The translations under genes and the position numbers were made by a program. The notes beneath the pieces were generated by a model. That model had not been told where the DNA came from, did no database searches, and was given only the letters and a program-made list of their open reading frames with translations. Positions 24,710-34,537 of a stretch of DNA of 40,499 nt are shown here, piece by piece. Positions within the stretch are counted from its first letter, which is position 1. Each line of letters begins with the position of its first letter. This DNA is from Alphaproteobacteria bacterium (GTDB taxonomy: Bacteria; Pseudomonadota; Alphaproteobacteria; UBA2966), in assembly GCA_018654745.1 (NCBI GenBank), contig JABILA010000047.1, positions 1 through 40,499 of the forward strand, read 5' to 3'.

Positions 24710-27700
24710 CTAACCAGCGGCGCCTTCAGGATAGTGCTCTTTTAATACGCGCTTCAATTCGTCCATGTTTATGGGCTTGGCGAGACAGTCATCCATGCCG
24801 ACAGACTTGCATTTCGTTATTTCCGCATCTGACAAAGAACCGGTGATGGCAATAATGGGCAATCTTTCCGATCCATTATCTTCCATTTCCCGGATGCGGG
24901 TTGCCAGTTCATAGCCGTCAACTTCAGGCATGCTCAAGTCGGTCAATAACATGCCGTAGTTTCGGGTCGCCATAAGCTCAAGAGCGACTTTGCCATCTAT
25001 CGCCATTTCACTTTCGTATCCGACCAGGGAAAGTTGACGGCCGATAATTTTCTGGTTTATCTCGCTATCTTCTGCAACCAGGATCAATCGGGTGTCATCC
25101 CCGGCCTTGTCAGTCCTGTCTTCGTCATTGGAAGCAACAGGAGAGGCATCTGCTTCCGTGTCTTCTGGAAAGGCATGTTTGATTGTCTGAATGATTATTT
25201 CAAGCTCACGTGAATACGGGCCCTGACATTCGTCTATCGCGCTCCTGTCGGCGGCCTTGATTGCTGCCTCCAGTTCTCCAGAGACCTTGAGCAAGGAATC
25301 CATCCCGAGGTTTGCGGCAACACCCTTGACCGTATGCGCCTCTCGTTCCGCAAGGACATGGTCGTCTGCTGACAATGCCTTCGAAATTACTTCATCAGAG
25401 TTTGCCTGCTGCCGGACAAAGCCTTGCAGCAGACTGACATAGAGTTCGGCATTGCCTCCCAGTCGTTCCAGGGCAGCCGTAGTATCAATGCCTGGGAGAT
25501 CCGGTAGCGAGGATGTTGTTTCCACGTCAGTATCTGGCTCTTCCGTGTAGCTGCCGCGCCTGTCTTCCGGAACTGTGATCCACTGGCCCATAACGTCAAA
25601 CAGGTTCCGCACTTCAATCGGTTTGGCGACATGATCGACCATGCCAACTTCGAGGGCTTGATCGCGATCTGACGAAAAAGCATTTGCCGTCATCGCAATA
25701 ACAGGGACGTCGTTCAGCCGCTCATCGTTGCGAATTTCTTTGGTGGCACCGTAGCCGTCCAGAACCGGCATCTGGATATCCATCAGGATACAGTCATAGT
25801 AATCAGGTCGTTCCTGCGCTGCCTTTACGCCTTCACGGCCATCAACAGCCAGTGTTACTTCGCAACCTGCTTTTTCAAGTATCTCGGTTGCCACCTGCTG
25901 ATTGATATCATTGTCTTCGACCAGCAAAATCCTTGCGCCAAGGCAATGAGACGGCAGGCTTTGGGATTTCCGGCGCTCCCGAATGCCCAGTTCCTTGCCG
26001 AAGGCTCCAAGTATACCATCCAGCAATGATGACTGGGATACAGGCTTCACCAGAACGCCCTCATACAGCGTGCCGGAAGATTCCTCCTCCAGTTTTTCCC
26101 TGTCATAGGCGGTCACCATCATGACCGCCGGGACGGTCGACAGTTTGTCATCAGACTTGATCCGGCGGGTCGCCTCCAGCCCATCCATGTTGGGCATCTT
26201 CCAGTCCATCAGAACCAGATCAAACTGCGCATTTTCCGGGGCCGTTTCCAAAATACCAATCGCCTCTTCACCACTGCCAGCTTCTGATACGTCATATTCA
26301 AAGGCAATCAAATAGCGAGACAGGATCGTGCGTGCGGTCGGATTATCGTCGACCACCAACACTTTCAGGCCTTTCAGGTCGATATCAAGTTGGCGACGCA
26401 CCTTGACGTCTTCTTCGGAGGCACGTCCGAAGCGGGCCGTGAACCAGAATGTAGAACCCTTGCCGGCCTCACTATCAACACCGATCTCGCCATCCATCAA
26501 TTCGACAAGGCTTTTGGAGATGGTGAGTCCCAGGCCAGTACCCCCAAACTTGCGCGTCGTTGTCGAATCCGCCTGCGAAAACGCCTGGAACAACTTGTCC
26601 GTTTGTTCTTTCGTCATGCCTATGCCGGTATCGCGGACTTCAATGCGGAGAAAGACCTGATCGTCGCTCTGGCTTGATACCTGTATCGCCAGGGTGATTT
26701 CGCCTTTTTCGGTGAACTTGATGGCGTTGTTGCCGAGATTGATGAGCACTTGTCCAAGTCGCAACGGATCCCCGACCAATGCCGTTGGCAGATCTGCGTC
26801 AAAGTCGTAAAGAAGTTCAAGTCCCTGTTCGGCCGCCTTCATGCCGATCACGCTGGACAGGTTTTCCAACACATCTGAATGCAGGTCAAAGGCGATTTCT
26901 TCCATGGCCAGTTTGCCAGCTTCGATTTTGGAGAAGTCCAGAATGTCGTTGATGATACCCAGCAAGGCCTTGCCCGAGCCTTCGATCTTTGTCAGGTAAT
27001 CTTTTTGCTTATCGGAAAGCACAGTCTCCAGGGCCAGGTTGGAAAGACCGATGATGGCGTTCATAGGGGTGCGGATTTCATGGCTCATGTTCGCGAGGAA
27101 CTGGGCCTTGGCCTCGGTTGCTTCCTCGGCAACAATCAAAGCCGCTTCAAGTTCCCTGGTACGACCCTCAACCCGTTCTTCCAGCGTTTCGTTATTTCGT
27201 CGCAGGGTTTCCCGGTTTTCTTCGACTTCAAATATCTTGGCACGGATGGACAACCGCATTTTGTCGAAATTGTCTGACAGCATCCCCAATTCGTCATCGC
27301 GTTGAATTTCAACTTTCTGGTCCAGATTTCCGTTCGCGATTTCGATTGAGGACTGGGTCAAAGCCAAAATCGGGCGGGTAACGATATTTGCGATTACATA
27401 GGCCAGTATCAGCATGAGCAACGCGACCCCGGCTGCCATCACAACTACAAGATATTGCAGTTTTTCGATCGACTCGAAAGCTTCTGATTCGTCGATTTCG
27501 GCTATCAACGCGTATGTCGCTGCCCCGAATTTCACAGGTAAATAGGCATTCAGGACTGATACGTTTCTGTAGTCTGCATGGATCGCGCGTCCGGTTTTAC
27601 CTTCTAAAGCTGCCTGGCTTGCTTTCGTCTCAACCGACCCAAGTTCAGGATTTTTAAAAGAAGCACTGACAGATCGGTTGTTACGGTCAAGGAAGGAATC

Positions 27701-28405
27701 CGACCTCATTAATCTGTCCGGGCCAACAAGGTAAGTTTCACCGGTCTTGCCCATGCCGGATCGTTCCAGCATGATTTCGTTGAGGGCCCGGTTGGTCATT
27801 TTCAGAACAACCGCTCCTATGGTGCCACTCCCTTGATCAATCGGCGCAATCAGAAATGAAATTACGCGCCCGTCGGAAGGTGCATATATTTGAAAATCGG
27901 TAACGACGGCCTTCTCGAAACCTTTTTCGAGCCAATTAGCCAGTTGGCTTTTGGCAAGAGGGGACGTGAAGATGTTTTGACCGAGGTCCGATTCCCTTTT
28001 CGTGGAATAAACGACATCCCCGTCCAGGGTCACCAGCATCAAATCGTAATAACGATACTCTTCGAGGAAATAGCGAAAGGAGGTGCCGTATTCAATGCTT
28101 TCGAAGTAGTTATATTGCTCAAGATCAATCTCGCCGTCCTGAACCGCAGAAGAAAATGCATCAAGAGCCGCGCCCATGTGTGAGCTTTGCGCCAGGACCT
28201 TTATGTCGGATTTGACACGTCGATCCAGCAATTGAATCTGGGATAATTTGCCGTCCCGAACGCTGATGAGGTGATTGAAGACGTCGCGGGAAATCGTCTC
28301 CCTTGATTGCTCCAGCACGAACCAGCTCACTGCAAACAGAGGAATCAGGCCGACCGACACCAAAACAAGAATAAGTTTGGCCTTGATATTCAGCCATGAC
28401 GACAT
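24710..28405 (-). CDS. Hybrid sensor histidine kinase, dCache-HAMP-HisKA-HATPase-REC-REC-Hpt-REC
   Basis: The 1231-aa inner-membrane protein has TM1 (about 10-32), a 280-residue periplasmic dCache-like sensor, TM2 (about 316-341), HAMP (340-392), a coiled coil and HisKA with SHEIRTPMN (His442). The ATPase domain shows [16 protein letters not shown] and GGTGLGL. Then come REC1 (680-805, Asp734), REC2 (825-943, Asp876), Hpt with HTVKG (about 975-1078, His1024) and REC3 (1106-1224, Asp1156). All phosphorelay residues are present, so it could relay internally. REC1 and REC3 look intact; no DNA-binding regulator is encoded nearby. It starts 1 nt after the stop of the periplasmic binding protein gene, an arrangement like LuxP-LuxQ. 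Confidence 0.93.
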   Translation of the reverse strand: MSSWLNIKAKLILVLVSVGLIPLFAVSWFVLEQSRETISRDVFNHLISVRDGKLSQIQLLDRRVKSDIKVLAQSSHMGAALDAFSSAVQDGEIDLEQYNYFESIEYGTSFRYFLEEYRYYDLMLVTLDGDVVYSTKRESDLGQNIFTSPLAKSQLANWLEKGFEKAVVTDFQIYAPSDGRVISFLIAPIDQGSGTIGAVVLKMTNRALNEIMLERSGMGKTGETYLVGPDRLMRSDSFLDRNNRSVSASFKNPELGSVETKASQAALEGKTGRAIHADYRNVSVLNAYLPVKFGAATYALIAEIDESEAFESIEKLQYLVVVMAAGVALLMLILAYVIANIVTRPILALTQSSIEIANGNLDQKVEIQRDDELGMLSDNFDKMRLSIRAKIFEVEENRETLRRNNETLEERVEGRTRELEAALIVAEEATEAKAQFLANMSHEIRTPMNAIIGLSNLALETVLSDKQKDYLTKIEGSGKALLGIINDILDFSKIEAGKLAMEEIAFDLHSDVLENLSSVIGMKAAEQGLELLYDFDADLPTALVGDPLRLGQVLINLGNNAIKFTEKGEITLAIQVSSQSDDQVFLRIEVRDTGIGMTKEQTDKLFQAFSQADSTTTRKFGGTGLGLTISKSLVELMDGEIGVDSEAGKGSTFWFTARFGRASEEDVKVRRQLDIDLKGLKVLVVDDNPTARTILSRYLIAFEYDVSEAGSGEEAIGILETAPENAQFDLVLMDWKMPNMDGLEATRRIKSDDKLSTVPAVMMVTAYDREKLEEESSGTLYEGVLVKPVSQSSLLDGILGAFGKELGIRERRKSQSLPSHCLGARILLVEDNDINQQVATEILEKAGCEVTLAVDGREGVKAAQERPDYYDCILMDIQMPVLDGYGATKEIRNDERLNDVPVIAMTANAFSSDRDQALEVGMVDHVAKPIEVRNLFDVMGQWITVPEDRRGSYTEEPDTDVETTSSLPDLPGIDTTAALERLGGNAELYVSLLQGFVRQQANSDEVISKALSADDHVLAEREAHTVKGVAANLGMDSLLKVSGELEAAIKAADRSAIDECQGPYSRELEIIIQTIKHAFPEDTEADASPVASNDEDRTDKAGDDTRLILVAEDSEINQKIIGRQLSLVGYESEMAIDGKVALELMATRNYGMLLTDLSMPEVDGYELATRIREMEDNGSERLPIIAITGSLSDAEITKCKSVGMDDCLAKPINMDELKRVLKEHYPEGAAG

Positions 28406-28406
28406 G

Positions 28407-29726
28407 TTATTTCTTGCCGTATGCGTAAGGAACCCAATCGTCTACCTTGACCGTTTTGATGCCGAAGATTGTTTCACCATCCTTGGTGATCATTGGCAGG
28501 TCTGGCGTTGTGACATTTTTAGGTACCCGCTGTCCTGAGAGAATTTTCAGGAGAACCCGAACACCTATGCCGCCCAGCAGAGGGGTGTAAGGGGCTGTGA
28601 CCGCAATCTTGTCCGCTTTCATGGCTTCGAGCGCTTCGAACAGGTCGTCGTTACTGAGAACAATCATTCGACCGCCATCTTTCCGGCTGTTCCAGCGTTT
28701 CATCTCGTCGATGGCCAGGACCGTTCCCATGCCCTGTTCCGCGCCGGTGCAAAAGACAGCATCAATGTCCGGATGATTTTTGAGCGCTTCGATAACCTGC
28801 TTTTTTGACTCAATGCGTGAGCTTGCGTTGTGAAAACTACCTATAATTTTGAGGCTCGGAAAATAGCTGATCACTTTCAGGAAATGACCGGTCCGCATGG
28901 AATCTGCAGTACTGCCATGCGGCTTGCGGATCATCAATACCGATCCTTCGACCTTGCCCTTTTCCTGAAGCAATCGATGTACAAGGTACAAGGCTTGCTG
29001 GGTTCCGTTAGCCGGAAAATTACCGGTGACCTGCGCTCGTACTTTGCGTGATCCAACCAGCCTGTCGACAGACACGCTGGGAATACCGGCGGCGGCTGCC
29101 CGATCTACAGGTGGTCCTGTCGGTGCTTCCTGCATGGGCCAGATTAAAATCCCGTCGATTTTTTGCCGGGTAAGATCATCGATCTGTTTGGCCTGCAAGT
29201 CATTGTCAAATTTCGGATCCAATACGGTCAGCGTGACATTTGAATGGCGTTCCGCTTCCCATTTTGCGGTATCGGCATTGTTCAGCAACCAGGGGTGGGA
29301 GAGGCCGTGGATGGTGTAGGCGATATTGTAATGTTTGTCGGGGTCACCGACAGGCCCTGGCGGCAGGGCATGTACGTTCGCGAATGGAAGACGTAAATTC
29401 TGTTTGCTGATCGGACCAACGACATTTGTGCCCTGGCCCGCCTTGAACTTACCCATCCGCCCAAACGGTCGGGGATATTTGTTCATATAAATGGCAAATG
29501 CTTCCTTGCGGAAGATTTTGTTGACCTGCTTGTTCGCTTTGCTGACGGGAATGTTTTTCCAGAAATTCAAGGCGTCCTGATCCTTGAGATCAAGTGAAGC
29601 GGCATAGTCCAACAGGCTTTGGCCCTGAAGTTTTGAAACCTTGCGCCAATCGATCTTTGCCTCAACAGCGTTTGTTGAAAAAAGAATAACCAGGCACAAA
29701 GCAGGAAGTAATTTTACGAGTTTCAC
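28407..29726 (-). CDS. Periplasmic sugar-type binding protein paired with the sensor kinase
   Basis: The 439-aa protein has a signal peptide (1-23, VEA|K), a lead-in of about 100 residues not seen in simple binding proteins, and a type I periplasmic binding fold (RbsB/LuxP-like) from about residue 130. Visible strands are YNIAYTIHGLSHPWLLNNADT, DGILIWPMQEA, GIPSVSVDRLVG and DIDAVFCTGAEQGMGTVLAIDEM. No ABC permease or ATPase gene is nearby; instead the stop is followed after 1 nt by the hybrid kinase. It therefore probably presents a ligand to the kinase periplasmic domain. The start is GTG with GGAGG five bases upstream. Ligand unknown: a sugar, sugar-like autoinducer or other small polar molecule. 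Confidence 0.88.
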   Translation of the reverse strand: MKLVKLLPALCLVILFSTNAVEAKIDWRKVSKLQGQSLLDYAASLDLKDQDALNFWKNIPVSKANKQVNKIFRKEAFAIYMNKYPRPFGRMGKFKAGQGTNVVGPISKQNLRLPFANVHALPPGPVGDPDKHYNIAYTIHGLSHPWLLNNADTAKWEAERHSNVTLTVLDPKFDNDLQAKQIDDLTRQKIDGILIWPMQEAPTGPPVDRAAAAGIPSVSVDRLVGSRKVRAQVTGNFPANGTQQALYLVHRLLQEKGKVEGSVLMIRKPHGSTADSMRTGHFLKVISYFPSLKIIGSFHNASSRIESKKQVIEALKNHPDIDAVFCTGAEQGMGTVLAIDEMKRWNSRKDGGRMIVLSNDDLFEALEAMKADKIAVTAPYTPLLGGIGVRVLLKILSGQRVPKNVTTPDLPMITKDGETIFGIKTVKVDDWVPYAYGKK

Positions 29727-30100
29727 TCGGGCCTCCGTTTATATGAAGCAATATCTTGCAATGATTCGACAAAAGCTTCAATTGGACAATTTACTGATTA
29801 TTTATATAGCAATCTTGTCGCCTATTGGTTGATATATCTAATTGGGTTGGATCGCCAATCAAGCGAACTTTGAAGCATTTAGCGGATTTGGTGACCATTC
29901 ACTAAAAATGACAGCTTTTGACGCTTTTGAAACATGCACCCTGCGACACTGTTACACATTCCCTTCGCCCTCGGAACGCGCGACAGTCATGCATCAGATT
30001 TGGTTTGTGTTACGAATTATCCCACTGCAGGATCGACGCTACCACAATACAATTCTTTCCTTTGTGGCTCCCGTCCCCTGAAAACCCGAGGGGTTGCACA
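29727..30100. promoter_or_regulatory. 374-bp divergent region, binding protein / cytochrome c
   Basis: No convincing gene is present. The left half is AT-rich (29740-29860) and includes AATTG-GA-CAATT (29780-29791) and TATATA-like elements suited to minus-strand promoters. At the right end AACCC-GAG-GGGTT (30083-30095) folds over the GAGGGG ribosome binding site of the cytochrome gene. No recognised riboswitch was seen. Confidence 0.4.
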
Positions 30101-30838
30101 ATGCGAAAATTTTCCAAAACTTCACGAATTTGCCTGACCGCATTCGGTCTGGCATTTGTCGCTGGCATTCTGGTGACGGGTGTACCTTACGCCCAGGCCG
30201 GGGAGCAATTGACGCTGGCAAACGGCGCCAAGCTTTATGACAAATGGTATAAGGTCATAAAGGCCAAAGCACCTGAAACCTCACATCCGGCCTATCCTGC
30301 CGACAAGAAATACGCCGGAAAACCCGCTGCGAACTGGCGCTGCAAGGAGTGCCACGGCTGGGATGGTTTGGGCAGGGATGGAGCCTACGCCGGGGGAAAG
30401 CACTTCTCCGGTATCAAGGGCATTAACGGCATGATAGGGGCGGACCCCGCCAAAGTGATCGCCGTCCTCAAAGATGCCAACCACCTTTATGGCGATGAGA
30501 TGACAGACAGTGACCTTGGCAAGGTCGCCCTGTTCGTCAGCCGGGGTCAAATCGATTACAGCCGCTATATCGACAGCGCCACCAAGAAAGTCAAAGGTGG
30601 CAACGCCGTCAGGGGTGAAGCGTATTTCAATACGATATGCTCAAACTGCCACGGTACCGACGGTAATCGACCCAAGGACATGGGCAAAACGCTCGCCAAA
30701 CAAATGAGCAACCCATGGGAGGTCATGCACAAGATTCTCAATGGCCAACCTGGCGAAGACATGCCGGCACTTCGTGCATTGGATCGTCAAATTGTTGTCG
30801 ACATCATGGCGCATATCTCGACGCTTCCTACAGAGTAG
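30101..30838 (+). CDS. Periplasmic diheme cytochrome c
   Basis: The 245-aa protein has a signal peptide (about 1-33, AQA|G) and two heme c motifs, CKECH (81-85) and CSNCH (180-184). Each is in its own small cytochrome domain, with Met residues available as distal ligands (MIGAD near 111, EDMPAL near 221). It should carry electrons in the periplasm. ATG 30101 has GAGGGG seven bases upstream and opens the signal peptide; longer in-frame readings are not credible. It is transcribed away from the sensor pair and precedes a GMC flavoenzyme by 286 bp. FAD alcohol dehydrogenases often use a c-type cytochrome, so pairing is possible, but the gap argues for separate transcripts. Confidence 0.93.
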   Translation: MRKFSKTSRICLTAFGLAFVAGILVTGVPYAQAGEQLTLANGAKLYDKWYKVIKAKAPETSHPAYPADKKYAGKPAANWRCKECHGWDGLGRDGAYAGGKHFSGIKGINGMIGADPAKVIAVLKDANHLYGDEMTDSDLGKVALFVSRGQIDYSRYIDSATKKVKGGNAVRGEAYFNTICSNCHGTDGNRPKDMGKTLAKQMSNPWEVMHKILNGQPGEDMPALRALDRQIVVDIMAHISTLPTE

Positions 30839-30854
30839 GTGACGGTTGTGAAAG

Positions 30855-30894
30855 CCCCGGTCCGGACCTGTCTGGTTTGGTTCAGTGACCGGGG
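30855..30894 (+). terminator. Hairpin after the cytochrome gene
   Basis: CCCCGGTC (30855-30862) pairs perfectly with GACCGGGG (30887-30894) around a 24-nt loop, starting 17 nt after the stop. No T-run follows, so it may stabilise the 3' end rather than terminate. Confidence 0.35.
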
Positions 30895-30912
30895 ATCGCG
30901 TCTGGTCGTTGA

Positions 30913-30927
30913 CGGTCATAATGACCG
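30913..30927. promoter_or_regulatory. 15-nt perfect palindrome
   Basis: CGGTCATAATGACCG lies between the cytochrome and GMC genes, about 200 bp before the GMC start. It could be a regulator site or a small hairpin. Confidence 0.3.
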
Positions 30928-30999
30928 AAAGGAAGACCATTCAATCTCATAGACGTGAGAGTTATCCGGGCATGTCATAGCTTGACGAATGCTTTAATT

Positions 31000-31020
31000 G
31001 GCATCTTGATATGAGATGCC
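31000..31020. promoter_or_regulatory. 7-bp inverted repeat upstream of the GMC gene
   Basis: Arms GGCATCT (31000-31006) and AGATGCC (31014-31020) flank 7 nt, about 105 bp upstream of the GMC ATG and followed by a T/C-rich run. It may be a regulator site or a terminator remnant. Confidence 0.3.
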
Positions 31021-31124
31021 TGTCGTCTCGACATACATTTTTCCTTTTCCGGCACTTCCTTCTACTTTTCGAAGAGGTGACGTGTCCCGTGTCTTTGTAA
31101 GAACAAAACCAGATGCAATAAATC

Positions 31125-32768
31125 ATGAAGACATCTGAAACAGAAATCTTTGACTATGTTGTCATCGGCGGTGGTTCAGCTGGTGCCTTGCTGACAAAGC
31201 GTTTGAGTGAAGATGGTTCCAGCGTTTGTCTTCTGGAAGCCGGGCCGCGTGATCTTAATCCCCTGATTCATATTCCGGCTGGATACATCAAGAATGTTTA
31301 TTCGAAAACGCTGACCTGGAATTTTGAAGCCGAAGCAGGGCCCGGCACAAACGGGCGTCGGGTATCGCTGCCTCAGGGACGTGTCCTTGGTGGATCCAGT
31401 TCGATCAATGGACTGAACTACAACCGCGGACAAAGTACAGATTTTGATCACTGGGCAGAACTTGGCAACGCTGGCTGGTCTTTCGAAGACGTGTTGCCAT
31501 ATTTTCGTCGGACCGAGCGTAAAATCGGACCTGCTGATCCCCGCTTTCGTGGACGTAGCGGCGAACTTCCAATCACAGACCTGGATTGGCACCACCCGAT
31601 ATCCGAGGCGTTTGTTGAGGGGGCCGGGGAATTGGGCATCCCGCAAAACCCCGACTATAATACCGGGCACCAGGATGGGGCAGGGTACTTTCAGCGAACC
31701 ATCTACAAGGGTTTGCGGGTATCTTCTGCCCGTGCGTTTCTGGGAACAGCCAGGCAACGATCAAATGTCGAGATCTACACCAACGCCCAGGCAACCAATA
31801 TCGAGTTTGAGGGTAAACGTGCGACAGGTGTTCGTTATGTCAAAGGAGGTCCATCCGGAAAAGTCCATATCGTGCAGGCGCGACGTGAGGTCATTATTTC
31901 CGCCGGAACGATCAACACACCAAGGCTGCTACAAATTTCGGGTGTAGGTCCGGCAGGTCTGTTGAGCGATATCAATGTCCCTGTTGTCCAGGATTTGCCT
32001 GGCGTCGGCCAGCATTTGCGAGACCACTATGGTGTGCGCATGGTGTCGCGCGTCAAGAATATCCGCACGATCAACAACATGGTGCAGGGACCGCCGCTGC
32101 TTCTGGAGATCGCACGCTGGCTGCTACGTCGTCCCAGCCTGCTGGCGGTCAGTCCGTCATTGGCGCATGTTTTCTGGAAATCGCGGTCAGAGTTAAACCG
32201 ACCCGATCTGATGTTTGTTTTTTCACCGGCGAGCTTTCGTCAGGGGGTTGTCGGTTTGCTGGACAAGGATCCCGGCATGACCTGCGGCGTCTGGCAGGAA
32301 CGCCCGGAGAGCATGGGTTATGTCAACGCTCGATCGGCCAATCCCTTTGATATGCCTGTCATTCAGCCCAATTACCTGGCGGCGGAAGAGGACCAGCAGG
32401 TCTTGCTGGCCGGCATGCGGCTCGCCCGCGATCTCATGCGGACATCCGCCCTGGCACCCTGGTTCGACAAGGAGACAGCGCCAGGCGATGACGTGCAAAG
32501 CGACGACGAATTCCTTGATTTCGCACGACGTGAGGGCACGACGGTCTACCACCTGATTGGCACCGCCCGGATGGGACCTGCCTCTGATCCTGGTTCCGTT
32601 GTTGACCCTCAGCTCCGGGTCAAGGGCGTAGAGAATTTACGGGTTGTGGATGCTTCAATTATGCCGACCATGCCATCCGCCAACACCAACGCTGCAACGC
32701 TCATGATTGCTGAAAAAGCTTCAGATATGATATCGGGTCGACCAGCGCTAACGACTGCAGCTAACTGA
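31125..32768 (+). CDS. GMC-family FAD oxidoreductase (choline/alcohol dehydrogenase-like)
   Basis: The 547-aa flavoprotein has the dinucleotide motif VIGGGSAGALLTKRLSE with the ribose-binding Glu in LLEAGP, and GMC signature 1 around GRVLGGSSSINGLNYNRG with DFDHWAELGNAGW. Signature 2 is GTINTPRLLQISGVGP. The catalytic pair is His in TVYHLIGTARMG and Asn in NTNAATLMIAEKASD. It should oxidise an alcohol to the aldehyde. No signal peptide is visible, so it is cytoplasmic or membrane-associated. It resembles choline dehydrogenase and polyethylene glycol or alkane-alcohol dehydrogenases; the substrate is undefined. The ribosome binding site at ATG 31125 is weak but the frame begins directly before the FAD motif. 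It leads a plus-strand run of oxidative genes. Confidence 0.93.
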   Translation: MKTSETEIFDYVVIGGGSAGALLTKRLSEDGSSVCLLEAGPRDLNPLIHIPAGYIKNVYSKTLTWNFEAEAGPGTNGRRVSLPQGRVLGGSSSINGLNYNRGQSTDFDHWAELGNAGWSFEDVLPYFRRTERKIGPADPRFRGRSGELPITDLDWHHPISEAFVEGAGELGIPQNPDYNTGHQDGAGYFQRTIYKGLRVSSARAFLGTARQRSNVEIYTNAQATNIEFEGKRATGVRYVKGGPSGKVHIVQARREVIISAGTINTPRLLQISGVGPAGLLSDINVPVVQDLPGVGQHLRDHYGVRMVSRVKNIRTINNMVQGPPLLLEIARWLLRRPSLLAVSPSLAHVFWKSRSELNRPDLMFVFSPASFRQGVVGLLDKDPGMTCGVWQERPESMGYVNARSANPFDMPVIQPNYLAAEEDQQVLLAGMRLARDLMRTSALAPWFDKETAPGDDVQSDDEFLDFARREGTTVYHLIGTARMGPASDPGSVVDPQLRVKGVENLRVVDASIMPTMPSANTNAATLMIAEKASDMISGRPALTTAAN

Positions 32769-32828
32769 ATCCAGATATTCCCTGGTCGCTTGCGAGTGTG
32801 GATTGATTGACGCATAGTCGCTGGCAGT

Positions 32829-33662
32829 ATGACCTTTAAAATCGAAGATATCCTGGACCTGGAAGCCTATCCGCTGGATCAACCGGATCACCTGTTCAGC
32901 GATGAACTCGTCTCTGAAAAGCAACGCAACTGGCAGGCTGAAGGCGCTTTTTTGTTGTCGGCATTTCTGCGACCCGGTATGGCTGATCGTGCAGCGGAGG
33001 AATTGACTGGGCTCATGAACGCCGACGCCTTTCGTCATGATGAACGCCATAACATCTATTTTTCTGATGATAGTCGGGAAATCCCGTCGGCGCTGACGTC
33101 AAACCAGCTGCGAACTTCGAACTGGACTTTGACTTGCGATCAATTAGGCGGAACCATAATTCGCACCATTTACGAGTGGCCACCTTTGTGCGAATTCATA
33201 CGCCGGGTGCTGGCGTTGCCCTCATTGCATCGGATGGCCGATCCCATGGCGTGCCTGAATGTCATGTCTTACGGCGATGGCGATTGTCTGGATTGGCACT
33301 TTGACCGGGCCGAATTCGCCGTGACATTGCTGTTGCAGGCACCGGAGTCCGGCGGGCAGTTCGAATACCGTCGCGCCTTGCGTACGCGCGACAATCCGAA
33401 CTATGACGGCGTTCAGATGTTGTTGAAGGGTAAGGACAGGAATATCCGTACGATCGAACCAACCGCTGGCAATTTGAGCGTATTCGCCGGATATGGTTCC
33501 GCCCATCGGGTCTCGCCGATTGTGGGATCGAGGCCACGCATGATGGCCGTGCTCAGTTTCATGGAAGAACCGGATTTCCAATATGGGCCGGAAGATCGTA
33601 TGCGGTTTTACGGGCGCTCGTCGCCGCAAGGTTCTAACCCAGAGGGGGCCGGGACACCTTAA
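32829..33662 (+). CDS. 2-Oxoglutarate/Fe(II)-dependent oxygenase
   Basis: The 277-aa protein has the facial triad on a double-stranded beta-helix: HFD (His157, Asp159) and a distal His226 in SAHRVSPI, with Arg235 or Arg237 to bind 2-oxoglutarate. A long N-terminal region (1-130) and the LLLQAPESGGQFEY segment recall the family that includes the amino-acid halogenases of the BesD/HalD group and their hydroxylase relatives. The intact Asp159 (Gly in halogenases) indicates hydroxylation, not halogenation. It lies 60 bp after the GMC gene and may be co-transcribed. The substrate, possibly a free amino acid, is inferred only from this resemblance. Confidence 0.85.
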   Translation: MTFKIEDILDLEAYPLDQPDHLFSDELVSEKQRNWQAEGAFLLSAFLRPGMADRAAEELTGLMNADAFRHDERHNIYFSDDSREIPSALTSNQLRTSNWTLTCDQLGGTIIRTIYEWPPLCEFIRRVLALPSLHRMADPMACLNVMSYGDGDCLDWHFDRAEFAVTLLLQAPESGGQFEYRRALRTRDNPNYDGVQMLLKGKDRNIRTIEPTAGNLSVFAGYGSAHRVSPIVGSRPRMMAVLSFMEEPDFQYGPEDRMRFYGRSSPQGSNPEGAGTP

Positions 33663-33796
33663 CCGGCTGAAAACCGGATATCACGCCATATTCAGATCAA
33701 TCCGCTCGACGGCAGTGACATTTCGGTTGCAGAAAACCAGACAGGCGGAGCAATATATATATTGCCAATACCGCCACATAATCAGGACGACAACGC

Positions 33797-34423
33797 ATGA
33801 ATAACCGTTTTGATGAAGTCATCACCAGTCGGGAACGCTTGCGCGAAATTGTGCCAGAACCCGCGTTTCTGCCCGACAAAAAAATTGATCATATCGACCC
33901 TGTTTTTCGTCGCTTCATTGCGGCTTGTCCATTCATCGTTCTTTCCAGCAAGGGCAGCGACGGTAAAATATCATTGTCACCCAGGGGCGACCCGGCCGGA
34001 TTTGTTCATGTGCTGGATGATAAAACTCTCGCCATTCCGGATCGTCCGGGCAACCAGCGTATCGACACATATGAGAACATGATGTCAGATCCGTCGGTTG
34101 GGTTGATTTTTCTGATACCGGGATATGGTTACACCCTGCGCGTCGCGGGTAAGGCCAGTCTGGTGCGGGATGCCGCCCTGCAACAGCAAATGGCCATTCG
34201 CGGCAAGGAGCCAGATCTTGTGCTGATCGTGACGGTGGAGGATGCCTTTATGCATTGCGCCAAGTCCATCACACGTTCAGGCCTGTGGCGTCCTGATGTC
34301 TGGCCTGATACAGCCGAAGTGCCGTCGCTTGCAGAAGCCCTGAAAGCACATGCAAAATTGGCAGAATCAGAAGAAGAAATTCAGGTCCAGGTCGAGAATG
34401 ACCACGACAACAGTCTGTATTAA
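33797..34423 (+). CDS. PNPOx-like FMN-binding protein
   Basis: The 208-aa protein is of the pyridoxamine-phosphate-oxidase-like split-barrel family, close to the MSMEG_1061 (TIGR04025) type. It shows FRRFIAACPFIVLSSKGSDGKISLSPRGDPAGFVHVLDD, IPDRPGNQRIDTYENMMSDPSVGLIFLIPGYG, and a C-terminal HCAKSITRSGLW. These proteins bind FMN or F420-like flavins; true vitamin B6 synthesis is not implied because the PNPOx C-terminal dimer motif is lacking. ATG 33797 has AGGA nine bases upstream. It follows the 2OG oxygenase by 134 bp. Confidence 0.88.
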   Translation: MNNRFDEVITSRERLREIVPEPAFLPDKKIDHIDPVFRRFIAACPFIVLSSKGSDGKISLSPRGDPAGFVHVLDDKTLAIPDRPGNQRIDTYENMMSDPSVGLIFLIPGYGYTLRVAGKASLVRDAALQQQMAIRGKEPDLVLIVTVEDAFMHCAKSITRSGLWRPDVWPDTAEVPSLAEALKAHAKLAESEEEIQVQVENDHDNSLY

Positions 34424-34537
34424 TACCAACGCGCGTCCATTGATTTACCCTGGGCTTTTAACCTTACCCTATTGATTATATCTCTGTCTGATTCCAACCT
34501 GATCACAGAATTCAATGCCTGATCCAGGGAAGAGTAA

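Noticed and set aside
24710..24964. Kinase gene ending early or lacking its last receiver
   Set aside because: The third receiver is complete, with Asp1156 and a Lys in CLAKP, and ends at a normal position.
33797..34423. PdxH pyridoxamine 5'-phosphate oxidase
   Set aside because: Only the flavin split barrel is shared; the C-terminal PNPOx dimerisation motif is absent.
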